A DNA stretch of 64,000 nt from Channa striata (GCA_033026295.1 CM065188.1:17673119-17737118), one strand, 5' to 3'; positions 1-11,209 are shown, counted from the first letter of the stretch. The notes: a model not told the origin generated them from the sequence alone. Translations and numbers: made by a program.

Positions 1-1994
1 AAGTATGTGGACAGCCCAGGACGCAGTTTGTGTCCTTTTAATCTCTTTTTTAGCCCCGTGATAATATTCCCTAATCTTATCCATATGCACTAATGCGGCT
101 CTGCAGCATGTTCACTTCTGCACCGTGTACGAGCAGGAGCAACCGGAAATCCACAAAACCAGTGCAAGAACCAGGAGCTGCGACTAAAGATCGGCCAGGA
201 CGACCCGGCGAGCAGCTTCCCGAACATCCCCGAACATCCCCGACATCCTGCCTCCGGCGGCGAGGAGCTTCCCCCCCAGTGGAACGACTTCCCCTCTGGA
301 GTTTGTGAATAGTTTTTCATATTAAAGTGCAGTAAGTGATCATCCAGAAACCTCTATTAATGTGTAATACCGCTCTGACAACGTCCTAACGCGAAGACGT
401 GAAGCTCCGCGTCTTCACTGAACGACGTGTCCCTAGCGGCCGTTTACTTCCGGCCGGCGTTCACAACCACTTGGCGGACCCTGGCTAAGCTAACCGTTAG
501 CCGGCTAGCAGGCTACCTCCGGGGGGAGAAACGGCGGCGGCGTCTTGCTGCCCCTGTTGCTCTTCTTGTTCCTTCTCCTCCGGCCGCGCTTGCCTCTCCT
601 CGTCCGCGACCTTTTCGACGCTTTCTTGCCGCTGTTGGCGCAGCCCTGTCGGCTGTGCCCGGGCGACGCGGCGCCGCTCCCGCTCAGGTCCACCATCGCC
701 GAGCTCGGGTGTCAGCGGCAGCCGGAGACGGGACGTTCCGGTGGGAGTTTTATTGTAATAATACTGATAATAATGATAATGACGATGGGACGATGCTCTC
801 TCCTCAGCACCAACGCGGTCAAGCGTGAGGCGCTAACGGCCATCCAGCTTCCGGCTGTCACTTTCAGAATAATTGAAAACAGGAAACGGAGTGAAACTTC
901 AAAATAAAACCCTGACGGAGCAGAGGAATAAAACTGTTTTCTGAAATCTAATGTGACGTTAAGAGATGCACACACTCAAAGTCTGTAACTGGAATGGAGG
1001 TGGAGTGAAAAAACGTATGCACAAAAATAATGATAACCCATAAAAATACAATCAAACCCAACCGTGTACATTTTGGTTGATTATTCAACCCAACTTTTAT
1101 TTTTTGCTGGATTAAAATAATCAATTAAAAACTGATATTTGTATGTTGAATAGGGTTTGTTAAACGTACTATTAATTGCACTTTCTCCATTATTTAATCA
1201 ATATTTCCTCACCTAACCCTAACTCCAGAAAATGGATAACATACACTTGTCTGTGCAGCTGATCTGTACAATGCAGTAATGTGGCTGCTTATAAAGGGGG
1301 AAAAAAGTCATTGACACTTAGGGGTTCTGTGCTAAAAGTAATAATTTCTATTGATCACAATAGTCATGTCATGGAAATGTGATGTGTGTGACTGTGTTTC
1401 ATTGCCAAATATGCAGTAGTGTTATTTTTTCTACACTTGTAACATATGTATGTATGTAATATTATTATAATGTAACTCAAATTACAACTGGTATTCTCAC
1501 CATAAATCATGCCAGTGTTTGCCTACAGTAAAACTAATGCATTCATTTGGAAGTGTTTGGAAAACACACACACACAAACACAGTATATAGATGTCACAAA
1601 GATAAAAGAACATTGAGTGTTTGACAATAAAAATATAATTGCAAAGCAGAACTATACCAGACAAACATAATAAACAAAATACATATACAATAAAATAATC
1701 AAAAGGCACAATATGTACAAAATATGTACATGTGTATGTGAACACAATGCTTCCTCAGTGATCCAACATATTAAATGATTGTTTTAGTGTGGCTTCAAAT
1801 TTTACTTTTGTCATCTACAGTATTTTACTGAGCAATACTGCTCCTAATGACATGGTTTAGTACCGTTTATAGCAGCAAGGAATTATGATACTTTCCTAGT
1901 ATTGATACACTGCACAGTACAGTCTGAGTTTATATTGTGCTCTGGGGGAAACTTCTCAAACAATGAGGCGTGTGCGATGGATGAATGCCTCACA
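1..1994. other. Intergenic: CpG-rich start, then AT-rich DNA
   Basis: Bases about 370-830 are GC- and CpG-rich and look like a promoter island. Bases 900-1994 are AT-rich and hold no convincing exon; short CA runs occur near 1566. Apart from the candidate first exon listed separately, I see no gene here. The right edge is the 3' side of the intact TRIM gene. Confidence 0.5.
517..696 (-). CDS. Possible first coding exon in a CpG island, unrecognised
   Basis: On the minus strand an ATG at 694-696 sits in a good start context (GGCGATGG). It opens 60 codons that are strongly basic in the middle (runs of Lys and Arg) and end in a proline-rich stretch. A GT donor follows (GGAG|GTAGCC), so the exon would end at 517 in phase 0. 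The rest of the gene would lie to the left, outside the window. I do not recognise the protein. A GC-rich island can produce such a frame by chance, so this is a weak call based on start context, donor and CpG setting only. Confidence 0.22.
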
Positions 1995-3632
1995 TCAATC
2001 AATGTTACAAACAGGACAGATGACCAGAGGAGCAGAGTTTTTACCACCATCATTGGGACCAGGACTGAAGTATGGCTGGAGTTTCTCAGTGAAGGAGCAG
2101 CCAGTGAAGGAGTAGATCAGAGCTGCAGCATCCACGTCATAAAAGGAGACCAGACCCTTCTCATAGTCCACAAACACCCCGACTTTCTCAGGCTGAGACT
2201 TCAGGGAGAGACGGACTGATGGGCAACAAAGAGCTTTGAACTCGTTTCCTTTTCTCAACCATATAGTCCAGAAACCATTTTGTGGTCTCAGTGTGATTAG
2301 TCCCTTCCTTCTGATGGACTCTCTGGCCACTCCTAAAGTCCATTTAGTTTTTCCTTTAACCTGAACCTCAAAGTAAAATTTGCCTGAAGAGAAACTCTGT
2401 TTTCCTAAGACAAAAACATAATTAGAAAATCTCTCTGGGTTGTCTGGGAGATCTTTCCTCACATCACTGTGATGTGCTTGTTTCCCATCATCAGACAGGA
2501 TGAGTTCAGGATTTGCTGTATCAGGGTCAAGAGTAACGTCCACTGCAGACTGCTGGACTCTTTTCAGTTTAACATCATCCAACACCTTCCTCATGTCTTT
2601 ACTGAGCCTCTTCACCAGCTGATCCACAGCTCTCACCACAGTCCCCTCATGTGATGGACAGACTCTGACCTCTGTCCAGTTCTTGGTGGGTGGAGCAGCT
2701 TTCAGGGACTGGAAGCTTTGGAGGAGGTGGACGTGGTCTTCAGAGCGTGAGAGCTGCTCCACCTCAGAGCTTCTCTGCATCAGCTCAGAGATTTCCTGTT
2801 CCAGCTCTTTGATGAAACCTTCAGCCTGTTTCTCTGTAGTTTTGTGTTTGTCTTCGATGTCCTTCATGAGCTGCTTCAGGCCTCTCTCTACAGACTCCTT
2901 CAGAGCAGTGAAGACCTGAACCCCTTCTGCTTTCTCTCTGTCTGCACCTTCTTGACTGATCCTGACTGAGTGTTTGATCTCCTGAATCTTCAGCCGTCTC
3001 TTCTGGATCATCTGCTGAATTTCACCCTCTGTCTTCTCCAACTCTGCCTTCTTTCCTTCACTTTCTTCTTTCAGAGGGACAAACTCATGTGTCTTGTGGT
3101 CTAAGACAGAGCAGAGCATGCAGACACATGTCTGGTCGGTCTTACAGAACAGCTCCAGAGGTTTATCGTGCTTTTTACACATCCTGTCTTCCAGGTTCTC
3201 CACAGGGTCCATCAGCCGGTGTCTTTTCAGACCTGACTCTGTCAGATGAGGCTCCAGGTGAGTCTCACAGTAGGAGACCAGACACACCAGGCAGGACTTC
3301 AGGGCCTTCAGTTTGGTTCCAGTGCAGACGTCACAGGGAACTTCTCCAGGTTTGGCAACTAGTTGCTCTGAGCTGCTGCTTTTCTGTTTAGCTTCACGTC
3401 TGAACTGAGAAACCATCTCAGAGATGAAGGTGTTGACATGAAGCTCAGGTCTTGTGTCAAACACCTTGTTACACATTGGACACTGACAGCTGTTATTAAT
3501 GTCCCAGTGCTGAGTGAGGCAGTTTTTGCAGAAGTTGTGTCCACATGGTGTGGAGACTGGATCAGTGAACACGTCCAGACAGATGGAGCACAGAAACTGG
3601 TCTTCAGACAGCAGACAGCTGGCAGCAGACAT
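1995..3632 (-). CDS. TRIM-family E3 ubiquitin ligase (RING/B-box/coiled coil/PRY-SPRY), single coding exon
   Basis: A predicted cytoplasmic E3 ubiquitin ligase of the large fish TRIM family, often linked to antiviral and inflammatory signalling. The 545 residues read unbroken. The RING spans residues 15-54 (CSIC, CGH, CKNC, CPMC). A B-box 1-like Cys/His region lies at about 100-137, B-box 2 at 151-181 (CKKH ... DHKTH), and a Glu/Lys-rich coiled coil at about 187-300. A PRY-SPRY domain fills about 350-545, with LDP, WTLGVA and the VGVFVDYE strand all present. I start at the ATG at 3632: the frame extends upstream only to a GTG that lies across a splice acceptor, and the truncated second copy starts at the same Met. 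Intron-free coding is common in fish TRIMs. The exact subfamily (btr or TRIM39/21-like) cannot be fixed by eye. Confidence 0.88.
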   Translation of the reverse strand: MSAASCLLSEDQFLCSICLDVFTDPVSTPCGHNFCKNCLTQHWDINNSCQCPMCNKVFDTRPELHVNTFISEMVSQFRREAKQKSSSSEQLVAKPGEVPCDVCTGTKLKALKSCLVCLVSYCETHLEPHLTESGLKRHRLMDPVENLEDRMCKKHDKPLELFCKTDQTCVCMLCSVLDHKTHEFVPLKEESEGKKAELEKTEGEIQQMIQKRRLKIQEIKHSVRISQEGADREKAEGVQVFTALKESVERGLKQLMKDIEDKHKTTEKQAEGFIKELEQEISELMQRSSEVEQLSRSEDHVHLLQSFQSLKAAPPTKNWTEVRVCPSHEGTVVRAVDQLVKRLSKDMRKVLDDVKLKRVQQSAVDVTLDPDTANPELILSDDGKQAHHSDVRKDLPDNPERFSNYVFVLGKQSFSSGKFYFEVQVKGKTKWTLGVARESIRRKGLITLRPQNGFWTIWLRKGNEFKALCCPSVRLSLKSQPEKVGVFVDYEKGLVSFYDVDAAALIYSFTGCSFTEKLQPYFSPGPNDGGKNSAPLVICPVCNID

Positions 3633-3639
3633 GTTACAC

Positions 3640-3880
3640 ACTGAAAGTGAAAGTGTGAATACAAAATGTTTTCAGGGCCACGAAGTGTTTTTGGACACTG
3701 CAAACATGGCAGAAATATTGTCTAAATGTACATTTGAAGTCTCAAACTACAGGTAACTATATATAAGATGTAAGTTTTGTGTTTGCTGAAACACAGTAAA
3801 TACAATCAGCTGTACTCACCAGTGTTTGAGTCAGACGTCGAGAAATAACAGATGAACCTAATTTGATTTTCCCTACAAAC
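3640..3880 (-). other. 5' UTR intron and untranslated first exon of the intact TRIM gene
   Basis: On the minus strand a donor (CACTG|GTGAGT) has its last exon base at 3820. A matching acceptor (CACTTTCACTTTCAG) has its first exon base at 3640, eight bases before the ATG. So an untranslated first exon lies at about 3820-3880 and is joined across a short intron of about 180 bases. The same donor block recurs upstream of the other two TRIM copies, near 6607 and 11379. The 5' limit of the exon is not determined. Confidence 0.6.
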
Positions 3881-4299
3881 ACAAACACAGAGATTTATCT
3901 CAGCTGCAGCTCTGACGTTATTCGGACAAACTTTCTTTGAGAAATGTGCCGTTGAAACTCGTCCGTTTCAAATGTGGCTCCACCTCTTCCTGCATTTTTG
4001 TTTCCTTCTTCCGTTTTACACGCAATTAAACGTCAATATATTTAAAACAAAATGTATTTAATATTTTATAGATGTTGCTTCTGTGATCACAAACCTATTT
4101 TTGAGCAAACTCAGGTCACGCGAACTATGACGCTTTAGTTTTTTCCATCTGTGGAGAAAAAGGAAGCTCGGCATTTTCAAAGTAAAAGCACCGTGTCACT
4201 TGGAGTAACCGTTCTGACGTCATCCTCCAGATAAACGCGATCGCTGCTCAAACAAACCGGGTTTAAATAGTTTTCTTGATGAATTTTCAACTTCAATTT

Positions 4300-4627
4300 A
4301 ACTTTATTTAAGTATGTTACGACCTCGCTCGTTTCCGGTCCTAATGTGTTCATGTACCTGTCACCTTGTCTCTCCGCGTGCGCGTGTGAATGTGTGTGAC
4401 GTATGTGGCGTTTGTCAGGCGGTTCAGTGTGTTGATTGGCTGGCAGGTTTGCTGGATGCCGTTCCGCGAGCGGATTGGTTGCAGTCTCCACCTGAGGGGT
4501 TTTAAATCCAGTGTTTCCCAGTCCGACCCGGGACCCTCGTCTTGCTGTCGGTGGCACAGAGCCTGAGGGAAATCTTCGCCTTCTCTTGGAATCCCAGGTT
4601 TCTGCTGTTTTTCAGGCAGGAGAGTCG
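4300..4627 (+). promoter_or_regulatory. Promoter-like block with two CCAAT boxes and an orphan donor
   Basis: GC-richer than its surroundings. Two GATTGG motifs (inverted CCAAT) lie near 4434 and 4473, followed by a TTTTAAAT motif near 4500. A strong splice donor (CG|GTAAGT) ends a possible non-coding exon at 4627. No plus-strand gene follows within reach, so this could be a non-coding RNA start or a decayed promoter. Weak evidence. Confidence 0.3.
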
Positions 4628-4830
4628 GTAAGTGGATTGTATGTTTAGTTTGATTTTTGGGTTTGTTTGGGTAAGAACAGGATCCCCTGAAGTTATGAAC
4701 CTATGGTAAAAGAGACGAACATTAAACCTTGTGGGCGGATGTTTGTCTGTTCTGGTGGTTTCTGGTCGCTGCGAAGAGTGGAGGCCCAGTTTTTGTTGCG
4801 TCCTGGTTTCCCCTAGGAAACAATAGTACA

Positions 4831-5001
4831 AAATCATCTCAAGGCTCTTTACATAATAAAGTCATTTAGAGAAAACCCCAAAAATCCCCCTTGAGCAGCT
4901 AAAGGCAACAGTGGAGAGGAAAAACTCCCCTTTAACGGAAGAAACCTCCAGCAGAACCGGGCTCAGGGTGGGCGGACTTCTGCCTTGACCCGTTGGGCTG
5001 A
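4831..5001 (-). mobile_element. Antisense 3' tail of an L2/CR1-like LINE (5'-truncated)
   Basis: Read on the minus strand, this stretch matches base for base much of the 3' end of the LINE in gpr137b intron 1 (about 38700-38880). It includes the segments around the phrases GGTTTCTTCCGTTAAAG and CCTCTCCACT and the final TTTATTATGTAAAG. It is a short, 5'-truncated copy of the same or a sister family. Confidence 0.75.
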
Positions 5002-6154
5002 GTGGAAAACACTGGGCAGTTGCTGTGAGGCGGCAGCACTAAGAAAGTAACGTTAGCGCCAGAAAACGAGCTGCTTGTCTTGTGTTTAGGACGAGGACAT
5101 AAAAGGACTGACAGTGATCAACCCCCGGGCTGCAAAAAAGGTTGGGCACCGCTGCGTCGCCACACGTTTTGTCCAAATGTGTGATCCATTCCTAAGTGTG
5201 TTTGGACGCTTTACTCTTCCATGTTTGTGTCATGAGCAAAGTCACAAACGCATTTGTCGCTAAGTTGGAGTTACAGCTGGTCTGACTGTTAAATGTCATG
5301 TGCAGCTGCTTTGTCTGTAGCCTGTTCTATCAACTGAGTTAAAATTCATAAAGATACTGAAAAGTATATTGAGTTTTACCTACTGTGAAGTGTGTGGGCT
5401 ACTGCTGCAGGAATGACTGATTCTTGAATCCTTTACGCTTGACTTGGGTCTGTTTTTAAAGTTTAAGCAGATGGAAAGTCTGAAAACCTGACCTGACCTG
5501 TAGCTCCACGATTCTGACACTGTAAATTTCTGTGCAGCAAATTGTGGTGGAGCTTTTTGCTGTTTGTAACATGTCAAAGGCTGTGACCAAGAAATCCAAA
5601 GGGAACAAGTTTTGTTAAAGCACGTTTATATGTTACCACAGTTCTGCACTAAAATATACAGAACCAACCTAAAGCAAATGTGTTTCATCTAAGTCCTGGA
5701 AGCCAAAGAAAGTTAAAAACGACAAAAAAAGTGCAGATAAATAAAACCAAAAAAATCAAATCAGCGTGTACGGCTGTAACCTCTTTTTCCCACAGACATT
5801 TACTAAGTGATTTCTGACTAAACCAGTGGCTTTTATTTCTCCATCATTACATAAAAATAGTTTAAAACTTTAAATTATACCATATATGACCAGTTTACAA
5901 TATGACGATCTTAGAGTTTGAAGTCATGAGGCTCATATTCTGGAAATATGAACCACTTACTTACACAATATGAAATTTTACTTGGAGCATCTCAGAGGTC
6001 TCTTTACAAGCTGCCATCTTATTCATCAAGCCCATGTGACTCTTTTGAAAGTTGTGATCTCAGTAATTGATTAGAATTCTACTGCTCTACTAAGATCAGC
6101 ATCAATTTTTGATTGTTGTCAGTGAGCCCTTATAAAACATCAGGAGGTTTGAGT

Positions 6155-6467
6155 GACAGGACAGATGATCAGAGCAGCAGAGTTTTCTACACAATCATTA
6201 TCACAGGCACTGAAGTATGGGTGGAGTTTCTCAGTGAAGGAGCAGCCAGTGAAGGAGTAGATCAGAGCTGCAGCATCCACGTCATAAAAGGAGACCAGAC
6301 CCTCCTCATAGTCCACAAACACCCCGACTTTCTCTGAGACTTGTCAGATGAGGCTCCAGGTGAGTCTCACAGTAGGAGACCAGACACACCAGGCAGGGTG
6401 TGTCAGTGAACTAGTCCAGACAGATGGAGCCCAGAAACTGGTCTTCAGACAGCTGGCAGCAGACATG
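6155..6467 (-). pseudogene. Collapsed TRIM pseudogene (SPRY end, B-box piece, RING start)
   Basis: About 310 bases carry three separate pieces of the TRIM coding region joined in order on the minus strand. The RING start with its ATG is at 6464-6466, a short B-box 1-region piece lies at about 6340-6397, and the C-terminal SPRY part at 6155-6335. Most of the RING, B-box 2, the coiled coil and PRY are missing, so it cannot encode a ligase. The acceptor before the ATG and, near 6607, the untranslated exon with its donor are still recognisable. It therefore arose by internal deletions from a complete duplicated gene, not by retroposition. Confidence 0.85.
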
Positions 6468-6844
6468 TTGTCACACTGAATGTGAAAGGAAAATCATAGA
6501 AAACAACAAGTACAGTTGTATTGTAGTAAAAACATAAAACTTTTCTTTTGTCATTTTAGGTGGATTTTATCCTTTAGAGTTGTAGGTACATGTTGGTTGT
6601 GCTCACCAGTGTTTGAGTCAGTTGTTAAAGAACTGATTAACTCAGCATTTCTTCAGGCTGAAGCAGACATGTATTCAACGTACATCTTTGTTGTCGCTGA
6701 CAAACCCGTATTTTCGTTTGAGGAACGTGACCTTTCCAGGCTTGCTCCACCTCCTCCTGCTCTTGCTGTTACGATTGTGTTTCCAATGCTTAGGAAGACT
6801 TTTAACAGATTTTTTTTCTTTGGTGCGCTTATTGCAGCTCAGTG

Positions 6845-7250
6845 TTTTTAATAAATGATAAATGTCTGTTTATACAGCACTTTACATTGTTGCTTCTCAT
6901 TCACCCATTCACACACGTTTGTCTCTCTATACTTGTGAGGACACTCATTGAAATAATACAATACCTAGCCCCTTCCCCTAACCCTCACCAAAACCTAATT
7001 ATAACCCTGACCCTAAAACACTGTCTTAATCCTCAACATGTCATTTGAAGTTGTGTGGACCAGCTAAAATGTCTGTTGGTAAAAAATGAGATCTGGTCCT
7101 CACTAATTAGTATGTACAAGAACACACACACACACACACACACTGCTCACCTGTCCCACTGGGAGCAACTAGGGGTTCAGTGTCTTGCCCAAGGACACTT
7201 CAGCACATAGACAGGAGGGACTGGGGATCAAATCACTGACCCTGTGGTCC
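6845..7250 (-). mobile_element. tRNA-derived SINE interrupted by another repeat
   Basis: The outer parts (about 6845-6910 and 7144-7250) match the SINE inside the LINE at 35488-35763. Shared strings include AGCACTTTACA, CACCCATTCACAC, GGTTCAGTGTCTTGC and AAGGACACTTCA. Between them, at about 6911-7143, lies a different fish repeat. It begins TATACTTGTGAGGAC, contains CCCTAACCCT-type runs and ends in a CA tract. The insertion falls in the CA-rich part of the SINE. Confidence 0.65.
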
Positions 7251-9112
7251 ATGGACGCCTACAAGTGCCCCTTTTTCCAAAAAAGTGGTCAATCCCACAC
7301 GGCAAAAACAGGAATTCAGTATTCAATACTTCAATAGTCATACTTTATTGCCATGTCAACATCGTTGACTGGAATTTGTTTCAGTGGATTTGCACATTAT
7401 CAGAGAAAACACTCTCAACAAGATATAAAGATTCCAACTAATCAAAACCAGTCTTGGCATTTTTACCTCTTGACATTTTTATGTGTTGCATTTTCATACT
7501 GCTTTTTAGTTTAGTGTTTTTTTTTTTTTACTTGTTCCATCTGTACGTTTCAGTTGTCATGTGTTCCTCCTACCTGGATGCAGATTATCATTTTAGCTCT
7601 AATCCGGCATATTTACATCTGTTGTTGTATTAATACAGATGTTCATCAATATGCATTGTCCCTATCAAATAAACTACTTGCTAAGGGAATAAATATTAAA
7701 ATTTAAAACCAGTAGGTGATTGGCAGCAAAAGCAAAAAAATATCTTTGTACATACAGCCCAGAAATTAAGACCGAAATATTCTTAAAAACGTTGAGTGTT
7801 TAAAGTGTTAAGGGGTTGAACAGCTTGGGCTGCGTTTTGCTGTTGAGGGTGGAAAATCAAAAAGGCAGTTTGCCCGGTGCGAGGGATCCTTTAAACTTAA
7901 AGGCCTTAATTCTGCCTCCGGGCCTTTCTGAAAGTAACGGGTCAGCTGTCTGTTCTCCCTACAGTCCCCCTCCCAAACCCAGGGTCATAGCAGAGGGGAG
8001 ACTCCTGCACGCAGCAAACCATCATATTTTCAACTGTATCCCCATTTTTATGTTTAGGTTCTTTGGTTCTTGTGGTGTTCTGACACTATCCCTTCAGCCC
8101 GTTCACTGTGTCCTCGTTAATTTCCTTCCTGTTTTGTTTCTTCTATAAAGATTCGGTGTGTCTGACCCTGATTCGTGTTTATTTCCCAGTTACTGTGTTT
8201 GTATCGATGTCCCTTTTGGTTTGTGTTAATTTCCAACTTGGATTCTTCGGTTTGTTTGTGTCAATGCCCACGTAAAATTCTTTGTCCCGACTTGTACCCT
8301 TGTCTACAGAGGGAATTTCTGTTGGCCTTCCCTTGCCTTCTTCTGTTTCATAACTTGTGGCCACACTTCCTCTTGTCATTTTGCACTTGGGTCTACTGTA
8401 GGTGGTAAAATGGTATTGAACGCTGAACTAACAGTAACAAAAAGAACCCATAATTGCATAATTTTTAGCACCCTCTAGATGTTTGAAAATAGAATACAGG
8501 CATATAGCCACAGTATCATGAACAGCCCTGTTTGGCTGAAAGCCTACACATGTATAGTCATTCATTCTTGGATTAGTTTTTTTTTTCCTTTTTTCTTTTT
8601 TTTTAGGCACTGGTACAATCTCCTCATAGTCATTAAGATTAGATGTTTTACCAATATATTTGCACTTAAATGAAATTCAATCATAACCTGACTTCAGGCG
8701 ACTGTTTAATTCTATTCATTTGTTCAACTGCTGATACACCATGTGAGGATGGACACTGTAGTTTGAATCCCATTATTCCATGTCCTAGTGTGGTATTCAG
8801 CACATTTGCTCATTTCATGAGGTTTAGCTGCAGATTAACCTCTGTGAACATCTCCTCCTCTCACTTGAACTTCTTGGCAATCGCTACTTCCAGAGAGTTA
8901 TAGTTTCCTCTAGTTGATGCTCTGGCCCATTATGTGTTTTTTAAAAACTTCCCAGGTTCCCATGAAAACCTTTTCGTAGGCCTTTACAGCTCTGTAACAA
9001 GTCTGTGCTCAGTCCAAAGCTCAGCTCACTGTCCTGCCCTGTAATGTTCACACATTTTCATGCATTTCCTGTAACTTCCTCTTTGCTGCAGTTGTTATTG
9101 AACCAGACAAAG

Positions 9113-9136
9113 GTGTGTGTGTGTGTGTGTGTGTGT
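9113..9136. repeat. (TG)n microsatellite
   Basis: Uninterrupted TG dinucleotides. Confidence 0.95.
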
Positions 9137-9259
9137 CTGTGCGCTGATGCAGTGACGCCTGCTAGAGTCACAGAGGAAACGCATGCGAGTCGTTCAAACC
9201 TCAGGGACTGGGCTTCAGAATACAACATGTTTATTCAAATGTTTTCTATAAGTAGCAGA

Positions 9260-9405
9260 TGCGGCTGCGTGGATCCTCGCAGCCGGAGGGTTGCGGGTTC
9301 ACGTGTCCTGACTTGATGTGACTGGTCCCTGTGCTGGACACCTGTCCAGGGTGGACCCTGCCTTTTGCCCTATGATATCTGGGAGAGACGCCAAAGTTTC
9401 CAAGA
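9260..9405 (+). mobile_element. Degraded tRNA-derived SINE
   Basis: A B-box-like string (GGGTTGCGGGTTCACG) lies near 9289. It is followed by a tail (CACCTGTCCAGGGTGGACC ... GCCCTATGATATCTGGG) that resembles the common fish SINE/LINE tail of the form GACCTGTCCAGGGTGTACC. It is diverged and the 5' part is unclear. Confidence 0.6.
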
Positions 9406-10675
9406 AGAAAGTCTCTTTGCAGACACATCACCAACATCTGAAACACCGAGACGGAATTCATTTTTGTATTTTAATAATGAAAATGTTTAATCTTAAATCT
9501 CTAATGGTTCTACTTCCATCAGAACTGTGCAACACAGGGCTAATAAAACGAAACTACTTAAATATGCACATGGTTACATCTCACTGCTATTTCTCTGTGC
9601 TTCTGCTCAGACATTTGTCTGATGTGTGCAACTATTTCTTAATTCTAATTAATTTAATGTAATGAAGCAGCTGTTCACCCTAAATATTTTTGTGCACCGT
9701 CCCAATAATGACTGAGCTTTACTGACACATACAGCTGATTTCTTCTAACAAGGTGAAGGTTTTGTGTGAAAAATATTTCAGGTTTTACACACAGGACAGC
9801 GCCAACACAAGCAGCTAAAGTCAAACGGATTCCCTTGGGCTTCAGTGGATGTATCTGAATGTCCGGAGGACAGGAAAAACCAACCAAAGCATGACTGCTT
9901 TTGTGAGTTTATTAAAGCCTCCATCCACACGTGCCATTTAAAGATTAAACTGGAAACACACTTTCACTTTCACTGTTGTGGTGTTAAGGTACAAGGTTAA
10001 CTGCTAATACTGGCTCATTGAGAAAGTGGTTTAGTGACAGTGTCTGTACAATATCAACAGTGACAGATAAAAAGCACCGTCCTTCTAAACGTCTGTACGA
10101 TAAAAAAGAACATCACACATGGTTTACAGTCTGTCAGTAGGCTTTGTCCACAGCCCATTACTTTGATATCACGGATCATTCCAGACCAGATAACACACAT
10201 TAATAGAAATGTTTAAAAAGATGCTTGGCACAAATTCAAGCTCAGGTTCCTGTTCACATCAAATTGAACTCAAACCCACGGTCTGGGAAACTCCAGTCTG
10301 ACATTCACTTGATTTCATTTGCTTTTCACTTACAGAAAACATATTCACCTCGATGAACATTAAACATGATATGGCTTCTTTAAAGAATCAATACTGAACC
10401 GATCATGAAGCAGCAAAAATACTTAACGTCCCACGTGCATTAAATCTGTGGGTCTTAACCCGGGGTGCAGGTGTGCAGAGGGTTCATTAACCGTTCATCC
10501 ACGATCGATAGAACATGAAACTCTGTGGAGTAACACTGAAAACATTTGCTGAAGTTGAGAAACACTTGCTGCATGCTCTCAATAACAAATATGTACATGA
10601 CCGCTGTACATGTGCAGTGTTGCGTTCCTCTGATCCATACGTTTGTGTCCACAGATGGACGTGGCTCTATGGGCC

Positions 10676-11209
10676 TCACACTGCTGAGAATACATGGAAA
10701 TAAAAGTACTGGTATAAGTGGCAGATTCTCTGACGGAGACACTGGAGACTACAGAAGAGCTCCAGAGGTTTCACACCAATCCTGTTTCCCAGGTTCTGCA
10801 CAGGCTCCATCAGCTGATGTCTCTTTAGTCCTGGCATTTTCAGGTGAGTCTCCAGGTGAGTCTCACAGTAGGAGCTCAGACACACCAGGCAGGACTTGAG
10901 GGCCTTCAGTTTGGTTCCAGTGCAGACGTCACAGGGAACTAGTTCCTCTGAGCTGCTGCTTCTCTGTTGAGCTTCACGTCTGACCTGAGAAACCATCTCA
11001 GCGATGAAGGTGTTGACCCTTAGCTGAGGTCTGCCGTGAAAAACTTGATTACACAGGGGACATCGACACCTGTTAATGGCCCAGTGCTGAGTGATGCAGT
11101 TTTTGCAGTAGTTGTGTCCACATGGTGTGGAGACTGGATCAGTGAACACGTCCAGACAGATGCAGCAGTGAAAATCCTGCTCGGGCAGCAGACAGCTGGC
11201 AGCAGACAT
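10676..11209 (-). pseudogene. Truncated TRIM copy: RING and B-box 1 region only
   Basis: Starts at the same Met as the intact copy (ATG at 11207-11209). It keeps a full RING (CCIC, CGH, CKNC, CPLC) and the B-box 1-like region. At B-box 2 the first Cys/His ligands are lost: the intact copy has CKKHDKPLELFC, while here the string is GVKPLELFC. The frame then leaves the family and stops at 10676. Coiled coil and PRY-SPRY are absent downstream. The upstream acceptor and untranslated exon (donor edge near 11379) remain. It may be transcribed and could make a RING-only peptide of 177 residues, but a pseudogene is more likely. Confidence 0.78.

Larger units (their letters stand above)
3881..6154. 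other. Intergenic between TRIM copies 1 and 3
   Basis: Contains a promoter-like block at 4300-4627, an antisense LINE tail at 4831-5001 and otherwise AT-rich DNA. No protein-coding exon is convincing. Long frames near 4177-4837 cross the promoter and repeat and show no domain. Confidence 0.5.
6607..10675. other. Intergenic between TRIM copies 3 and 2, repeat-rich
   Basis: Begins with the remnant untranslated TRIM exon. It then holds a split SINE with an inserted repeat (6845-7250), a poly-T tract near 7520, a TG tract (9113-9136) and a tRNA-derived SINE (9260-9405). At 9957-9974 a TRIM-leader-like string (CACTTTCACTTTCACTG) appears on the plus strand. No exon is convincing. Confidence 0.5.

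Noticed and set aside
3632..3641. An upstream start three codons before the TRIM Met
   Set aside because: That codon is GTG and spans the predicted splice acceptor; the ATG at 3632 is shared with the other TRIM copies.
6960..7030. CCCTAACCC-type runs suggesting an interstitial telomere
   Set aside because: The units are irregular and belong to a dispersed fish repeat, not a tandem TTAGGG array.
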